Shown: piece after piece, positions 54,038-62,450 of the stretch
Numbering within the stretch: the stretch's first letter is position 1
Layout: the number at the start of each line of letters is the position of its first letter
NCBI RefSeq assembly: GCF_025673445.1
Contig: NZ_JAOVQN010000013.1
Location: 62,001 to 126,000, forward strand
Length of the DNA stretch: 64,000 bases
Direction: 5' to 3'
Source: Ruegeria_B marisflavi
GTDB lineage: Bacteria; Pseudomonadota; Alphaproteobacteria; Rhodobacterales; Rhodobacteraceae
Made by a program: the position numbers and the translations under genes
The notes under the pieces: model-generated
What the model was told of the DNA's origin: nothing
Database searches by the model: none
The model's input: the letters and a program-made list of their open reading frames with translations, nothing else

Positions 54038-54916
54038 ATGGATTGGCACGATTTCGACTGGGTGGATGCATTCTCGGACCGGGCCTTTGGCGGCAACGGC
54101 TGCGCGGTGGTGCATGGCGGTTCGCATCTGTCGGTCGAGACGTGCATGGGATTTGTGCGCGAAACCTCTCTTGTCGAATGCACGTTTACCGGCCCGTCCG
54201 ACGTGGCCGACGTGCGGGTGCGCTATTTCCTGGCCAGCCGCGAGATTCCCTTTGCCGGTCATCCGACCATTGCCACGGTCGCAGCACTGCGCGCGCGGGG
54301 ATTTATCGACAAGGACGACTTGGTTCTCGAAACCGGGGCGGGACTGGTACCGATCCGCATCCGGGGGGACGATATCGAAATGACCCAGATCGCGCCCCGG
54401 TTCGGGGCGCAGATCCCGGCGGATCTGGTGGCGCGCATCATTGGTCTGCCCGCCGACGCTATCGTCTCGCCGCCACAGATGGTCTCGACCGGATTGCCGT
54501 TCTGCATCACCGTCTTGCGGGACCGCGCCGCGCTTGACGCGGCGGTGCTGAACGTCGACGCCTTGCGCGACCTGGCCGCCAGCCAGGGGTACAAGGGCTC
54601 CGACATGCTCGAACCCTTCATGGTCACGCTGTCCGGCGCGACCCCGGCGGGCGACACCTATGCCCGCCTGCTGATCGCGCCGCCCAGCCCGCCCGAAGAT
54701 CCGTTCACCGGGTCGGCCACCGGGGCCATGGCCGCCTATCTTTGGAAACATGGGCTGATGGACAAGGACAGCTTTACCGCCGAGCAGGGGCACGGAATGG
54801 GCCGCCCGGGGCAGGCGCGCGTCACGCGCGTTGGTCCGGCGCAGGCGATGACAGGGGTCAAGGTTGCCGGTCAGGGCTTTGTCCTGATGCGTGGACAGGT
54901 CTGTTTACCCCAATGA
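54038..54916 (+). CDS. PhzF family isomerase-like protein
   Basis: 292 aa, ATG 54038. The N-terminus FDWVDAFSDRAFGGNGCAVV matches the PhzF start, with the catalytic Glu expected in RETSLVECTFTGPSD near residue 46. Second half has EIPFAGHPTIATVAALRARG near residue 69 and PEDPFTGSATGAMAAYLWKH near residue 217. The family has a diaminopimelate epimerase-like double fold; PhzF itself isomerises DHHA in phenazine synthesis, but most members do something else. The 3' end overlaps a GT10 gene by 4 bp. Confidence 0.9.
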   Translation: MDWHDFDWVDAFSDRAFGGNGCAVVHGGSHLSVETCMGFVRETSLVECTFTGPSDVADVRVRYFLASREIPFAGHPTIATVAALRARGFIDKDDLVLETGAGLVPIRIRGDDIEMTQIAPRFGAQIPADLVARIIGLPADAIVSPPQMVSTGLPFCITVLRDRAALDAAVLNVDALRDLAASQGYKGSDMLEPFMVTLSGATPAGDTYARLLIAPPSPPEDPFTGSATGAMAAYLWKHGLMDKDSFTAEQGHGMGRPGQARVTRVGPAQAMTGVKVAGQGFVLMRGQVCLPQ

Positions 54917-55788
54917 CACCGGCCCGCGATACCGCCATTGCCATCCTCCCCTACGGCCAGCGTCTGGGACCGGATCTAGCCCGGATGCCGGTGGATCGGC
55001 TCAGTTGGCCGCTGGGCTGTCCGACGCGCCTCTCAGGGGCCACTGTCGGTGACCTTGGGCCGGATGATCACCTGATCGTCTATCCCCGGACGGATACGCA
55101 TTTCCGCCTGCAACGGGGAACCCGGGCGCAGATCTCGCTGATCATGGCCGAACCGGCGGTGATCCATGGCAAGCACTATGCGCTGCTGCGGTTGACCTGG
55201 CGGCGGTTCTTTCGGGTTCTGACTTTCAACCAGGAGGCACTTGACCGCCTGCCTAACGCACGGCTTGTACCTTTTGGCACGACCTGGGTCCCCGAATGGC
55301 GCGGTCTGACGCCAGAGAAATCCCGCAATTGCTCCCTGATCGCCTCGGCCAAGCGCGACAGCGAGGGCCACAAACTGCGCCATGCCGTTGTCGATTGGGC
55401 ACGTGCAACGGGGCAGGCGGTGGATGTGCTGGGGCGCGGCTATCGGCCATTCGAGACCAAGGCCGACGGTCTCGCACCTTACCGCTACTCCGTCGTGATC
55501 GAGAACGTGCGGGAACGGAACTATTTTTCCGAAAAACTTCTCGACGCGGTGTTTTGCGAAACGGTGCCGATCTACTGGGGTTGCCCGAATATCGACGATT
55601 TCGTCGATCCTGCCGCGATGATCTTGTGCGAGACAGAGGAAGAGGTTCGCGCCTCCGTGATAAAGGCTGGCCCAGATGACTATGCCGCGCGGTTACCGGC
55701 GCTGAGGGCCTTGAAAGAGCAGCTTGCGCCGTTTGCTGACCATGAGTTGCGGGCGGCTGGCATGATTCGAGATGAAATAGGAGGGTGA
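54913..55788 (+). CDS. glycosyltransferase family 10 (fucosyltransferase-like) protein
   Basis: 291 aa from ATG 54913, overlapping the phzF stop (ATGA); the upstream extension is inside phzF. The C-terminal half carries the GT10 donor-binding motif: PYRYSVVIENVRERNYFSEK near residue 188, LLDAVFCETVPIYWGCPNI and DDFVDPAAMI. Such enzymes transfer fucose from GDP-fucose to an acceptor on LPS or polysaccharide. The N-terminal half is shorter than in the Helicobacter enzymes and lacks heptad repeats. No other envelope-sugar gene is near, so acceptor and donor are open. Confidence 0.82.
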   Translation: MTPARDTAIAILPYGQRLGPDLARMPVDRLSWPLGCPTRLSGATVGDLGPDDHLIVYPRTDTHFRLQRGTRAQISLIMAEPAVIHGKHYALLRLTWRRFFRVLTFNQEALDRLPNARLVPFGTTWVPEWRGLTPEKSRNCSLIASAKRDSEGHKLRHAVVDWARATGQAVDVLGRGYRPFETKADGLAPYRYSVVIENVRERNYFSEKLLDAVFCETVPIYWGCPNIDDFVDPAAMILCETEEEVRASVIKAGPDDYAARLPALRALKEQLAPFADHELRAAGMIRDEIGG

Positions 55789-55929
55789 ATTCCCGCTTGG
55801 CCACAAAATTCAATTCTCCGCTTATGTACCCTGAGCTGAAGAAATCGAACTTCAGGGGCAGGATGCACGCATTCCTTCGAATACTCGGAATTGCGGGGCG
55901 TTCCCTGCTGCCGCTTCAATCCCAAGTAG

Positions 55930-56430
55930 TCGAGGAATAGGAAAGGGAATACTCTGCCTGTTTGAAAGGGCAACTGGCACCGCTGGGCGTCGCAGGCATC
56001 AAGGTCACAGGCGCGGGGAACTCCACAACCGGACCTGCGCCGTTTCATGCGATTGGCCAATCCGCCGCTTGTGATGGGTGAGGGAGCCGCTGAACTGATC
56101 TAACACCGCTGGCACACAGAGGTTCTTGGCCGCAAAGCCAATTCTCTGAACAACTTTCTGGCCGCTGCGCACGAACACCCCAAGACACTGGCCAGCATGC
56201 ATGGTTGGGGAACGGTCGGCTATGCCAGTCAGGTCAAGGGTGCCCTGTTCGCCGCTTGGCTTTTGGCGGAGCGGACGGCGATCCGTCGATGATGACCTAT
56301 TGGCGCTATGTCGGGCAGGGGCAATCATGGGACAGTGCATTCGAAGCGGCCTTCGGCGAAACCCTGCGCAGTTCCAATACCCATTTTGAAACCCTGCGGC
56401 ACGATCGCCGGTCACTTGGAGGGCAGTCAT
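55930..56430 (+). pseudogene. degraded gene, peptidase MA-like C-terminal region
   Basis: Three frame pieces together look like the end of a gluzincin (peptidase MA-like) protein. 55959-56045 reads LKGQLAPLGVAGIKVTGAG. 56047 onwards reads NPPLVMGEGAAELI, then a TAA stop at 56101, then HRWHTEVLGRKANSLNNFLA and VGYASQVKGALFAAWLLAER. A frame change near 56280 leads to MMTYWRYVGQGQSWDSAFEA and AFGETLRSSNTHFETLR. The [EGxAE]...[Y..QVKGALFAAWL]...[SWDSAFEAAFG] order is the usual tail of this family. At least one stop and two frameshifts show that it is dead. The start is not visible. Confidence 0.45.
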
Positions 56431-56515
56431 CGACCTTGGGACTGGTCAAGCGGACCACTTTTCTGGCGCAGCATGTCCGAAGCGCTCTTCGATATTTCTG
56501 GCGGACATCCCAGAA

Positions 56516-56546
56516 AAAGGCCCGGGAGAAGCTCTCCCGGGCCTTT
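56516..56546 (-). terminator. intrinsic terminator of sat/cysC (reads leftward)
   Basis: AAAGGCCCGGGAGA / TCTCCCGGGCCTTT, a perfect 14-bp stem with a 3-nt loop, followed on the minus strand by TTTTT; 6 bp after the stop of 56552-58261. Confidence 0.93.
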
Positions 56547-56551
56547 TGAGT

Positions 56552-58261
56552 TCAGCCTGCGATTAGGCCCATGCTTTCTAGCATCAGCAGAACCTGATGG
56601 GCGCAGTTGTCGACATCGACATTCTCGGTCTCGACACGCAGTTCAGGGGACTCCGGAACGTCATAAGGGTCAGAGATACCGGTGAATTCCTTGATCTTTC
56701 CCTCGCGGGCCAGCTTGTAGAGACCCTTGCGGTCGCGGCGTTCGCATTCCTCGATCGAGGTGGCGACGTGAACTTCGACAAAAGCGCCGAACTGCTCGAT
56801 CTCTTCCCGTACTGCCCGGCGGGTGGCGGCATAAGGTGCGATTGGAGCACAGATGGCGATGCCGCCATTCTTGGTGATCTCGCTGGCGACATAACCGATG
56901 CGGCGGATGTTGAGGTCGCGGTGCTCTTTCGAGAAACCCAGTTCCGAACTCAGGTTCTTGCGTACGATATCGCCGTCAAGCAACGTCACCGGGCGGCCGC
57001 CCATTTCCATCAGCTTGACCATCAGCGCGTTTGCGATAGTCGACTTGCCCGAGCCTGAGAAGCCGGTGAAGAACACGGTAAAGCCCTGTTTCGACCGTGG
57101 CGGCGAGGTGCGGCGCAGTTCCCTGACCACTTCAGGGAAGGAGAACCACTCGGGGATCTCCAGCCCTTCGCGCAGGCGGCGGCGCAGTTCGGTGCCCGAG
57201 ATATCGAGCACGGTTGCGCCTTCGGGTACTTCTGAAACCGGATAGTACTGAGCCTTCTCCTGCACATAGACCATGTGCTTGAAGTCCACCATTTCCAGGC
57301 CGATTTCGTCCTGGTACTTCTTGAACAATTCCTGTGCATCGTAAGGGCCATAGAAATCCTGCCCTTGGCTGTTCTTGCCGGGGCCGGCATGGTCGCGGCC
57401 GACGATGAAATGGGTGCAGCCGTGGTTCTTGCGGATCAGGCCGTGCCAGACCGCCTCGCGCGGGCCTGCCATGCGCATCGCCAGGTTCAACAGCGACATG
57501 GTGGTGGTGGCCGCCGGATACTTGTCCAGCACCGCCTCATAACAGCGCACGCGGGTAAAGTGGTCCACATCGCCTGGTTTGGTCATGCCGACAACCGGGT
57601 GGATCAGCAGGTTGGCCTGCGCCTCTTTCGCAGCACGGAAAGTCAGTTCCTGATGCGCGCGGTGCAACGGGTTTCGGGTCTGGAAGGCGACGATACGGCG
57701 CCACCCCAGCTTGCGGAAAAATGCGCGCAATTCGTTCGGCGTGTCTCGGCGGGCACGGAAATCATAATGCACCGGCTGCTGGATGCCGGTGACCGGGCCA
57801 CCCAGGTAAACCTTTCCGGCAGTGTGATGCAGGTAGTTGACGGCCGGATGCGCCAGATCGTCGGCGCCAAAGACCATCTCGGCCTCGCGCGCCTTGTTTG
57901 GTACCCATTTGTCGGTCACGGTCATGGTGCCGAGGATCACACCTTCCTGATCTCGCAACGCGATGTCCTGGCCAATCTCGATCTTGTCGGCAAACCCTTC
58001 CTTGACGTCCAGGGTGATCGGCATCGGCCAAAGCGTACCGTCGGCCAGGCGCATGTTTTCGACAACACCGTCGTAGTCGGCTTCGCTCAGAAACCCTTTC
58101 AACGGATTGAAACCGCCGTTCATCAGCAGTTCGAGATCGCAGATCTGGCGGGGTGTCAGATCGTGGCTTTGCAGCTCTGCCGCTTCCAGCTTTAGCTTCT
58201 GTGCGGAGTCGTAGGAAACGTACAGCTCTGGAATAGGAGCAAGATTGCTCAACATGGTCAT
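56552..58261 (-). CDS. bifunctional sulfate adenylyltransferase / adenylylsulfate kinase
   Basis: 569 aa with ATG at 58261; the ATG two codons later (58255, MLSNLAPIPELYV) is equally plausible. Residues ~1-385 are ATP sulfurylase: QTRNPLHRAHQELTFRAAKE near residue 195 (the HxxH-like catalytic pattern) and VGRDHAGPGKNSQGQDFYGP near residue 290. Residues ~390-569 are APS kinase: FTGFSGSGKSTIANALMVKL near residue 400 and later DPYDVPESPELRVETENVDV. The fusion makes PAPS from sulfate in two steps. It is a single gene with its own terminator; no cysDN or cysH lies near, so it may supply sulfation or assimilation. Confidence 0.95.
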   Translation of the reverse strand: MTMLSNLAPIPELYVSYDSAQKLKLEAAELQSHDLTPRQICDLELLMNGGFNPLKGFLSEADYDGVVENMRLADGTLWPMPITLDVKEGFADKIEIGQDIALRDQEGVILGTMTVTDKWVPNKAREAEMVFGADDLAHPAVNYLHHTAGKVYLGGPVTGIQQPVHYDFRARRDTPNELRAFFRKLGWRRIVAFQTRNPLHRAHQELTFRAAKEAQANLLIHPVVGMTKPGDVDHFTRVRCYEAVLDKYPAATTTMSLLNLAMRMAGPREAVWHGLIRKNHGCTHFIVGRDHAGPGKNSQGQDFYGPYDAQELFKKYQDEIGLEMVDFKHMVYVQEKAQYYPVSEVPEGATVLDISGTELRRRLREGLEIPEWFSFPEVVRELRRTSPPRSKQGFTVFFTGFSGSGKSTIANALMVKLMEMGGRPVTLLDGDIVRKNLSSELGFSKEHRDLNIRRIGYVASEITKNGGIAICAPIAPYAATRRAVREEIEQFGAFVEVHVATSIEECERRDRKGLYKLAREGKIKEFTGISDPYDVPESPELRVETENVDVDNCAHQVLLMLESMGLIAG

Positions 58262-58465
58262 GGGGATACTCTGAACCTGAGGTCGGGTTGATGGGTGGAT
58301 TTGCGCCCTGCAATAGACCCTGTCGCCTCTTAATGTCTAGGTCCCCGAGCGAACAAAGGGCAACGTGTGGTATTATGCCGGGATATCAGAACAGAGTAAT
58401 TGTTTTTTCAGTATTGCGAAAACGTTGTCGTCGATGTGGGGCTGAGTTCAGGGGCGGTCAGAACA

Positions 58466-60142
58466 TTATTCCTTCGCCTCAAGTGCCAATGACAAGGCGG
58501 CGGCATCGGGGATAGGCAGGGCGAGAACCGGTTCGGGAACTCCCCGCAATGAAAACTTCTGCAAGTCGAGCGTCGAGACATCGACCCCGGCCGCTTGCAA
58601 CACCGCCTCCGAAATGAGTAGCTCGACGCCCAAGGCCTTGGTCTCGGCCTCAAGCCGGCTGGCAGCATTTACGGTATCGCCGATGATTGTGCGGGGGGCA
58701 TGGCCGCCTGCCCCGATCTCACCCAGCACCAGATTGCCCAGATGCAGGCCCATGCCGATCCGCACCGGTGCGGCGCCTTCGGCCGCAAGCGTCCGGTTGA
58801 ACAGCTTTAGTGCCACACCAATGCTGCGCGCCGCTTCCAATCCGGCCCGGGCCGAAGTCGCGGCGTCCCGCGCCTCGAACACCGCCAGAAACCCGTCGCC
58901 CAGGTATTTGTCCACCGTACCACCTGCTCCGATGACCGAGGGCACGATCGCGTCAAAGAACCGGTTCAACAGGAACACCACGTCATAAGGCAACTGTCCA
59001 GTGGTGCGCGCGGTGAACCCGCGCATGTCCAGAAACAGCACCGCAAGTTGCCGTTCCTGCCCTTGGCTGGCATGCGCCCGGTTCCGGCCGCCTTCGGGGC
59101 GGAACACGCGAAAGACGGTGGCCGGATCGGTGGGCCGGATCTGGCAGGCCAGGCGCGTGTTCGGCGGCGCCTTGACCGCGCGCAGACTGGCCAGTTCCAT
59201 TTCCGATGGCGGATGCAGCAGGTCCAGGCCTTCCTCAATCACCACCCGGCAGGTGGTGCAGCGCCCCTTGCCGCCGCACAGCGCCGTATGCGGGATGCCA
59301 TGCAGGCGCGACATCTGAAGCAGGGTCAGGCCTCGCTCCGACACGATTTCCGGCCCGTCCACATAGCGGACCCGCACCGCGTTGCGCCGCCGCAGCAGCT
59401 TGCGCCCCGCATAGCTCGCCGCCGTTAGCGCCAAGAACCCCCAGAATATCGCAAGGCCCAGATCCTTGACCTCGAACAGGGCTCCGAACGTGGCCAGATC
59501 GGGCCAATTGTACGCCTCCATGTACCCGGGTCGCAAAGCATCATCGCTGAAGATGGCGAACATGCGCCGCCCCTCGGTCAGCAACCCGGCCAAGGCGAAA
59601 GAGGGCACCAGAACCGCCACTCCGATCATCCAGGGCAGCCAGGCCTTCCACCACGAAGTCAGCCGAAGCCAGAAATGCAGCCCGATACAGCCATGGGTCC
59701 AGACCACCAGCAGCAGGGCAGTTTGCTGCCATATCGAGATATTGGGCCACATCAGGATGATGAGATAACTCATCTCGTCCTGCACGCCGTAGACCTCGTG
59801 GGCATAGCGTGTGTGCACCACATGGGCGATCAGTTGCAGCGGGATGAGCAGGCCCAGCACGACCTGCACCGCCTCCGCCCAACCCATCCGCAGGGTCCGC
59901 CTGCGCGCCAGCGAGAGCAGCGCCAGACCGGCATGCACCAGCAGGGCGGTATATAGAATGACCGTGCCGATCAGGCTGCGAGAGAAAACCTGTCTGGCAT
60001 CCTGAAACTCCTCCATCCAGACGGGGTCGATCAGTCCAAGACCAACATTGATGAAATGGAAAAAGGCATAGGTGAACAGGACCAGCCCGCTCGCGATCCT
60101 GAGACGTGTCGCCAAACTGCCCCGCCAAAGTACGCTTGCCAC
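58466..60142 (-). CDS. membrane-bound adenylate/guanylate cyclase with a 2Fe-2S ferredoxin domain
   Basis: 558 aa; start GTG at 60142. About five to six helices (residues ~12-245) resemble a heme-binding respiratory membrane anchor, with His in FHFINVGLGL, HVVHTRYAHE and THGCIGLHFW. Residues ~255-345 are a plant/adrenodoxin-type ferredoxin: CGGKGRCTTCRVV, then CQIRP near residue 335 (C-x5-C-x2-C...C). Residues ~370-545 are a class III nucleotidyl cyclase: metal Asp in LFLDMRGFTARTT, DKYLGDGFLAVFE, and IIGDTVNAASRLEAE. The Lys of VDKYLGD favours ATP, giving cAMP. I infer a redox- or heme-sensing cyclase. Confidence 0.86.
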   Translation of the reverse strand: MASVLWRGSLATRLRIASGLVLFTYAFFHFINVGLGLIDPVWMEEFQDARQVFSRSLIGTVILYTALLVHAGLALLSLARRRTLRMGWAEAVQVVLGLLIPLQLIAHVVHTRYAHEVYGVQDEMSYLIILMWPNISIWQQTALLLVVWTHGCIGLHFWLRLTSWWKAWLPWMIGVAVLVPSFALAGLLTEGRRMFAIFSDDALRPGYMEAYNWPDLATFGALFEVKDLGLAIFWGFLALTAASYAGRKLLRRRNAVRVRYVDGPEIVSERGLTLLQMSRLHGIPHTALCGGKGRCTTCRVVIEEGLDLLHPPSEMELASLRAVKAPPNTRLACQIRPTDPATVFRVFRPEGGRNRAHASQGQERQLAVLFLDMRGFTARTTGQLPYDVVFLLNRFFDAIVPSVIGAGGTVDKYLGDGFLAVFEARDAATSARAGLEAARSIGVALKLFNRTLAAEGAAPVRIGMGLHLGNLVLGEIGAGGHAPRTIIGDTVNAASRLEAETKALGVELLISEAVLQAAGVDVSTLDLQKFSLRGVPEPVLALPIPDAAALSLALEAKE

Positions 60143-60213
60143 CTTGCCCTCGCTTTGCGCTCATTTGTGCAAAGTCTGGGTGGTGGTCCAGCTTTGGTCA
60201 AGTCACAGCCGGG

Positions 60214-60669
60214 TCAGGTAGACGCAAACCAAGGGGTGGCGTCTCCGGCCTGACAGACCAAAGGCGCGCGCAGATCGAACAGAACGATATGGGCCAGGTC
60301 CGGGCGCGAGCGCGAGGAATAGAGCAGACCCTGCGCGCCTTCCGCGCGCGCGGCATCGGAGAATGTCCAGGTGGGTGAGGGGGTACCGGCTTCGTAGATA
60401 TCCTGCCAGACAACCGAAACCTCGGGGCGGCCGCGCAGGTCGGCCAGACGGACACCGGTCACCAGAAGTGGCAGGATCACACGGGGCGGATCCTGCGGGC
60501 CCACATAGCGCCGGATCGCCACGCCCGCGCCCTCGGGCGTCAGCGAGGCATATAGTGCCGATTGGCCGGAATGGTGAAACCGCCCCTCGGGCGCACGCGC
60601 CGGGGCGGTGGGCGCCCCGGCCTGATCGGCGAACAGTATTCTCCAGGCGGTGCCGGAGAAGGGGATCAC
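60214..60669 (-). CDS. RES domain-containing protein (NAD+ phosphorylase/glycohydrolase family)
   Basis: 151 aa from GTG 60669, 5 bp after the trxB stop; AGGAG in the end of trxB lies 8 nt upstream, so it is co-translated. An in-frame ATG at 60705 would start inside trxB. The RES core reads TAWRILFADQAG near residue 8, EGRFHHSGQSALYASLTPEG near residue 28, VAIRRYVGPQDP, and YSSRSRPDLAHIVLFDL near the end. The family degrades NAD+ as the toxin of type II systems, but no Xre/DUF2384 antitoxin is near. By eye the Glu that usually follows the ALYAS block seems replaced, so activity is uncertain. Confidence 0.78.
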   Translation of the reverse strand: MIPFSGTAWRILFADQAGAPTAPARAPEGRFHHSGQSALYASLTPEGAGVAIRRYVGPQDPPRVILPLLVTGVRLADLRGRPEVSVVWQDIYEAGTPSPTWTFSDAARAEGAQGLLYSSRSRPDLAHIVLFDLRAPLVCQAGDATPWFAST

Positions 60670-60673
60670 CAGA

Positions 60674-61615
60674 TCACTCCTGCTCCGCCAGGAACCGTTC
60701 TGCATCGAGCGCCGCCATGCAGCCCATGCCGGCGCTGGTCACCGCCTGACGGTACTTGTGGTCGGTCAGGTCACCGGCTGCAAAGATGCCGGGGATCGAG
60801 GTTTCGGTCGTGCCAGGCTTGACGCTGACATAACCGCCATTGTGCAGTTCCAGCACATCCTTGACCAACTCGTTCGCGGGCGCATGGCCGATGGCCACGA
60901 ACACACCCTTGCAGGGAATGTCGGTGATCTCGCCAGTCTTGACGTTGCGCACCTTGACCCCTTCGACACCCAGCGGGGCGTCGGCGCCATAGACTTCTTC
61001 CAGTTGGTGGAACCAGAGCGGCACGATCTTTTCGTTCTTGAACAGGCGGTCTTGCAGGATCTTCTCCGCGCGCAGCTCGTCGCGGCGGTGGATCAGCGTC
61101 ACCTTGGAGGCGAAATTGGTCAGAAACAGCGCCTCTTCGACCGCCGTATTGCCGCCGCCGATCACCACGATTTCCTGTCCGCGATAAAAGAACCCGTCGC
61201 AGGTGGCGCAGGCCGAGACGCCAAATCCCTTGAACTTCTCCTCGCTCTCCATCCCCAGCCATTTGGCGCGGGCGCCGGTCGCCAGGATCACCGCGTCGGC
61301 GGTATAGGTGGTGCCGCTGTCACCCTTGGCAACAAAGGGGCGCGCCGAGGTATCAAGCGTGGTGATGATATCGCCGATGATCTCACAGCCCATCGCCTTG
61401 GCATGGGCCTCCATCCGTACCATCAGGTCGGGACCCTGCACCTCGGTATCGCCGGGCCAGTTCTCGACCTCGGTGGTGGTGGTCAGCTGGCCGCCCGGCT
61501 CGATCCCCTGCACCAGGATCGGTTGCAGCATGGCGCGGCTGGCATAGACGCCGGCGGTATATCCGGCAGGCCCGGACCCGATGATCAGAACCCTGGTGTG
61601 GCGTATCTCGGCCAT
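60674..61615 (-). CDS. trxB: thioredoxin-disulfide reductase
   Basis: 313 aa from ATG 61615 (MAEIRHTRVLIIGSGPAGYT). FAD site VLIIGSGPAGYTAGVYASRA, redox-active CATCDG near residue 138, NADPH site EIVVIGGGNTAVEEALFLTN, and the ending VFVAIGHAPANE and GIFAAGDLTDHKYRQAVTS. It reduces thioredoxin with NADPH. It is divergent from an Lrp/AsnC gene and is translationally coupled to the RES gene downstream. Confidence 0.97.
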   Translation of the reverse strand: MAEIRHTRVLIIGSGPAGYTAGVYASRAMLQPILVQGIEPGGQLTTTTEVENWPGDTEVQGPDLMVRMEAHAKAMGCEIIGDIITTLDTSARPFVAKGDSGTTYTADAVILATGARAKWLGMESEEKFKGFGVSACATCDGFFYRGQEIVVIGGGNTAVEEALFLTNFASKVTLIHRRDELRAEKILQDRLFKNEKIVPLWFHQLEEVYGADAPLGVEGVKVRNVKTGEITDIPCKGVFVAIGHAPANELVKDVLELHNGGYVSVKPGTTETSIPGIFAAGDLTDHKYRQAVTSAGMGCMAALDAERFLAEQE

Positions 61616-61852
61616 GATATCCCCATTCAGTTGGCTTGGCGGCATGCCGCCTGTCGAGGATCGCATATAACGGTCCGCGGCGCGGTCTTAAACCCCTTTG
61701 CACATGCTCGTGTATCGCTTTGCCCGCGATAGGGCCATGACATTCCTAGGCGATGCAAAAGCGCTTGAAATCAGAAAATTGCGCCACCGGGAAATATTAT
61801 TGCGCAGCCGCGACCTGCTGCTATAAGAACTGAAAAAATACGGGAGTTGTTC

Positions 61853-62353
61853 ATGGTCGCTCATCGACTGGACGAAATAGACCGCAAGATTCTGGCGGAA
61901 CTACAGGCCGATGGTCGGATGACCAACGTCGAGTTGGCAAAACGGGTGGGGATCTCGGCGCCACCCTGCTTGCGGCGCGTGCGCGCGCTCGAAGAACAGG
62001 GGTTGATCCGTGGTTATCACGCCGAGGTGAACGCGCGCGAACTGGGGTTCGAAGTACAGGTTTTCGCGATGGTCGGGCTGGAAAGCCAGGCCGAGGTTGA
62101 GCTTAATGCGTTCGAAGAGAGATGCCGCAACTGGCCGCTGGTTCGCGAATGTCACATGTTGAATGGCGAGGTGGACTTCATGCTCAAATGCGTGGCGCCG
62201 GACCTCAGCAGCTTTCAGAGTTTTCTGACCGGCCAGCTTCTGTCCACCCCCAATGTCGCCAGCGTCAAGACCTCGCTGGTCATTCGCGGCGCGAAGGACG
62301 AGCCGGGTGTTCCTTTTGATGTTCTCGAAGAGCGCCTGGGCCGCTCGGCGTGA
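61853..62353 (+). CDS. Lrp/AsnC family transcriptional regulator (trxB-linked)
   Basis: 166 aa from ATG 61853, with CGGGAG 8 nt upstream; a TTG two codons earlier is weaker. Helix-turn-helix at ~12-45 (MTNVELAKRVGISAPPCLRR), then the RAM effector domain (FEVQVFAMVGLESQAEVELN, CHMLNGEVDFMLKCVAPDLS). Divergent from trxB over about 237 bp. In Rhodobacter relatives an Lrp gene sits next to trxB and has been tied to its control; the same role is inferred here. Confidence 0.94.
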   Translation: MVAHRLDEIDRKILAELQADGRMTNVELAKRVGISAPPCLRRVRALEEQGLIRGYHAEVNARELGFEVQVFAMVGLESQAEVELNAFEERCRNWPLVRECHMLNGEVDFMLKCVAPDLSSFQSFLTGQLLSTPNVASVKTSLVIRGAKDEPGVPFDVLEERLGRSA

Positions 62354-62450
62354 TAGCAGAAATCTTGCTCTGTCGTCCCGCGATGGGCGGCAGGGCCAGG
62401 GCGGCAATCGTACAAAGTAACCAGTTAATCAATAAGCCCATTGTCCCCTC

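Larger units (their letters stand above)
55789..56551. other. 763-bp region without an intact gene
   Basis: It separates the GT10 gene from the sat/cysC terminator. The first ~140 bp show nothing that I can name. From ~55930 to 56430 lies an eroded peptidase-like gene, listed separately. The last ~40 bp hold the terminator hairpin. Confidence 0.7.

Noticed and set aside
60214..60669. RES/Xre toxin-antitoxin pair
   Set aside because: No DUF2384 or Xre gene on either side; neighbours are trxB and the cyclase gene.
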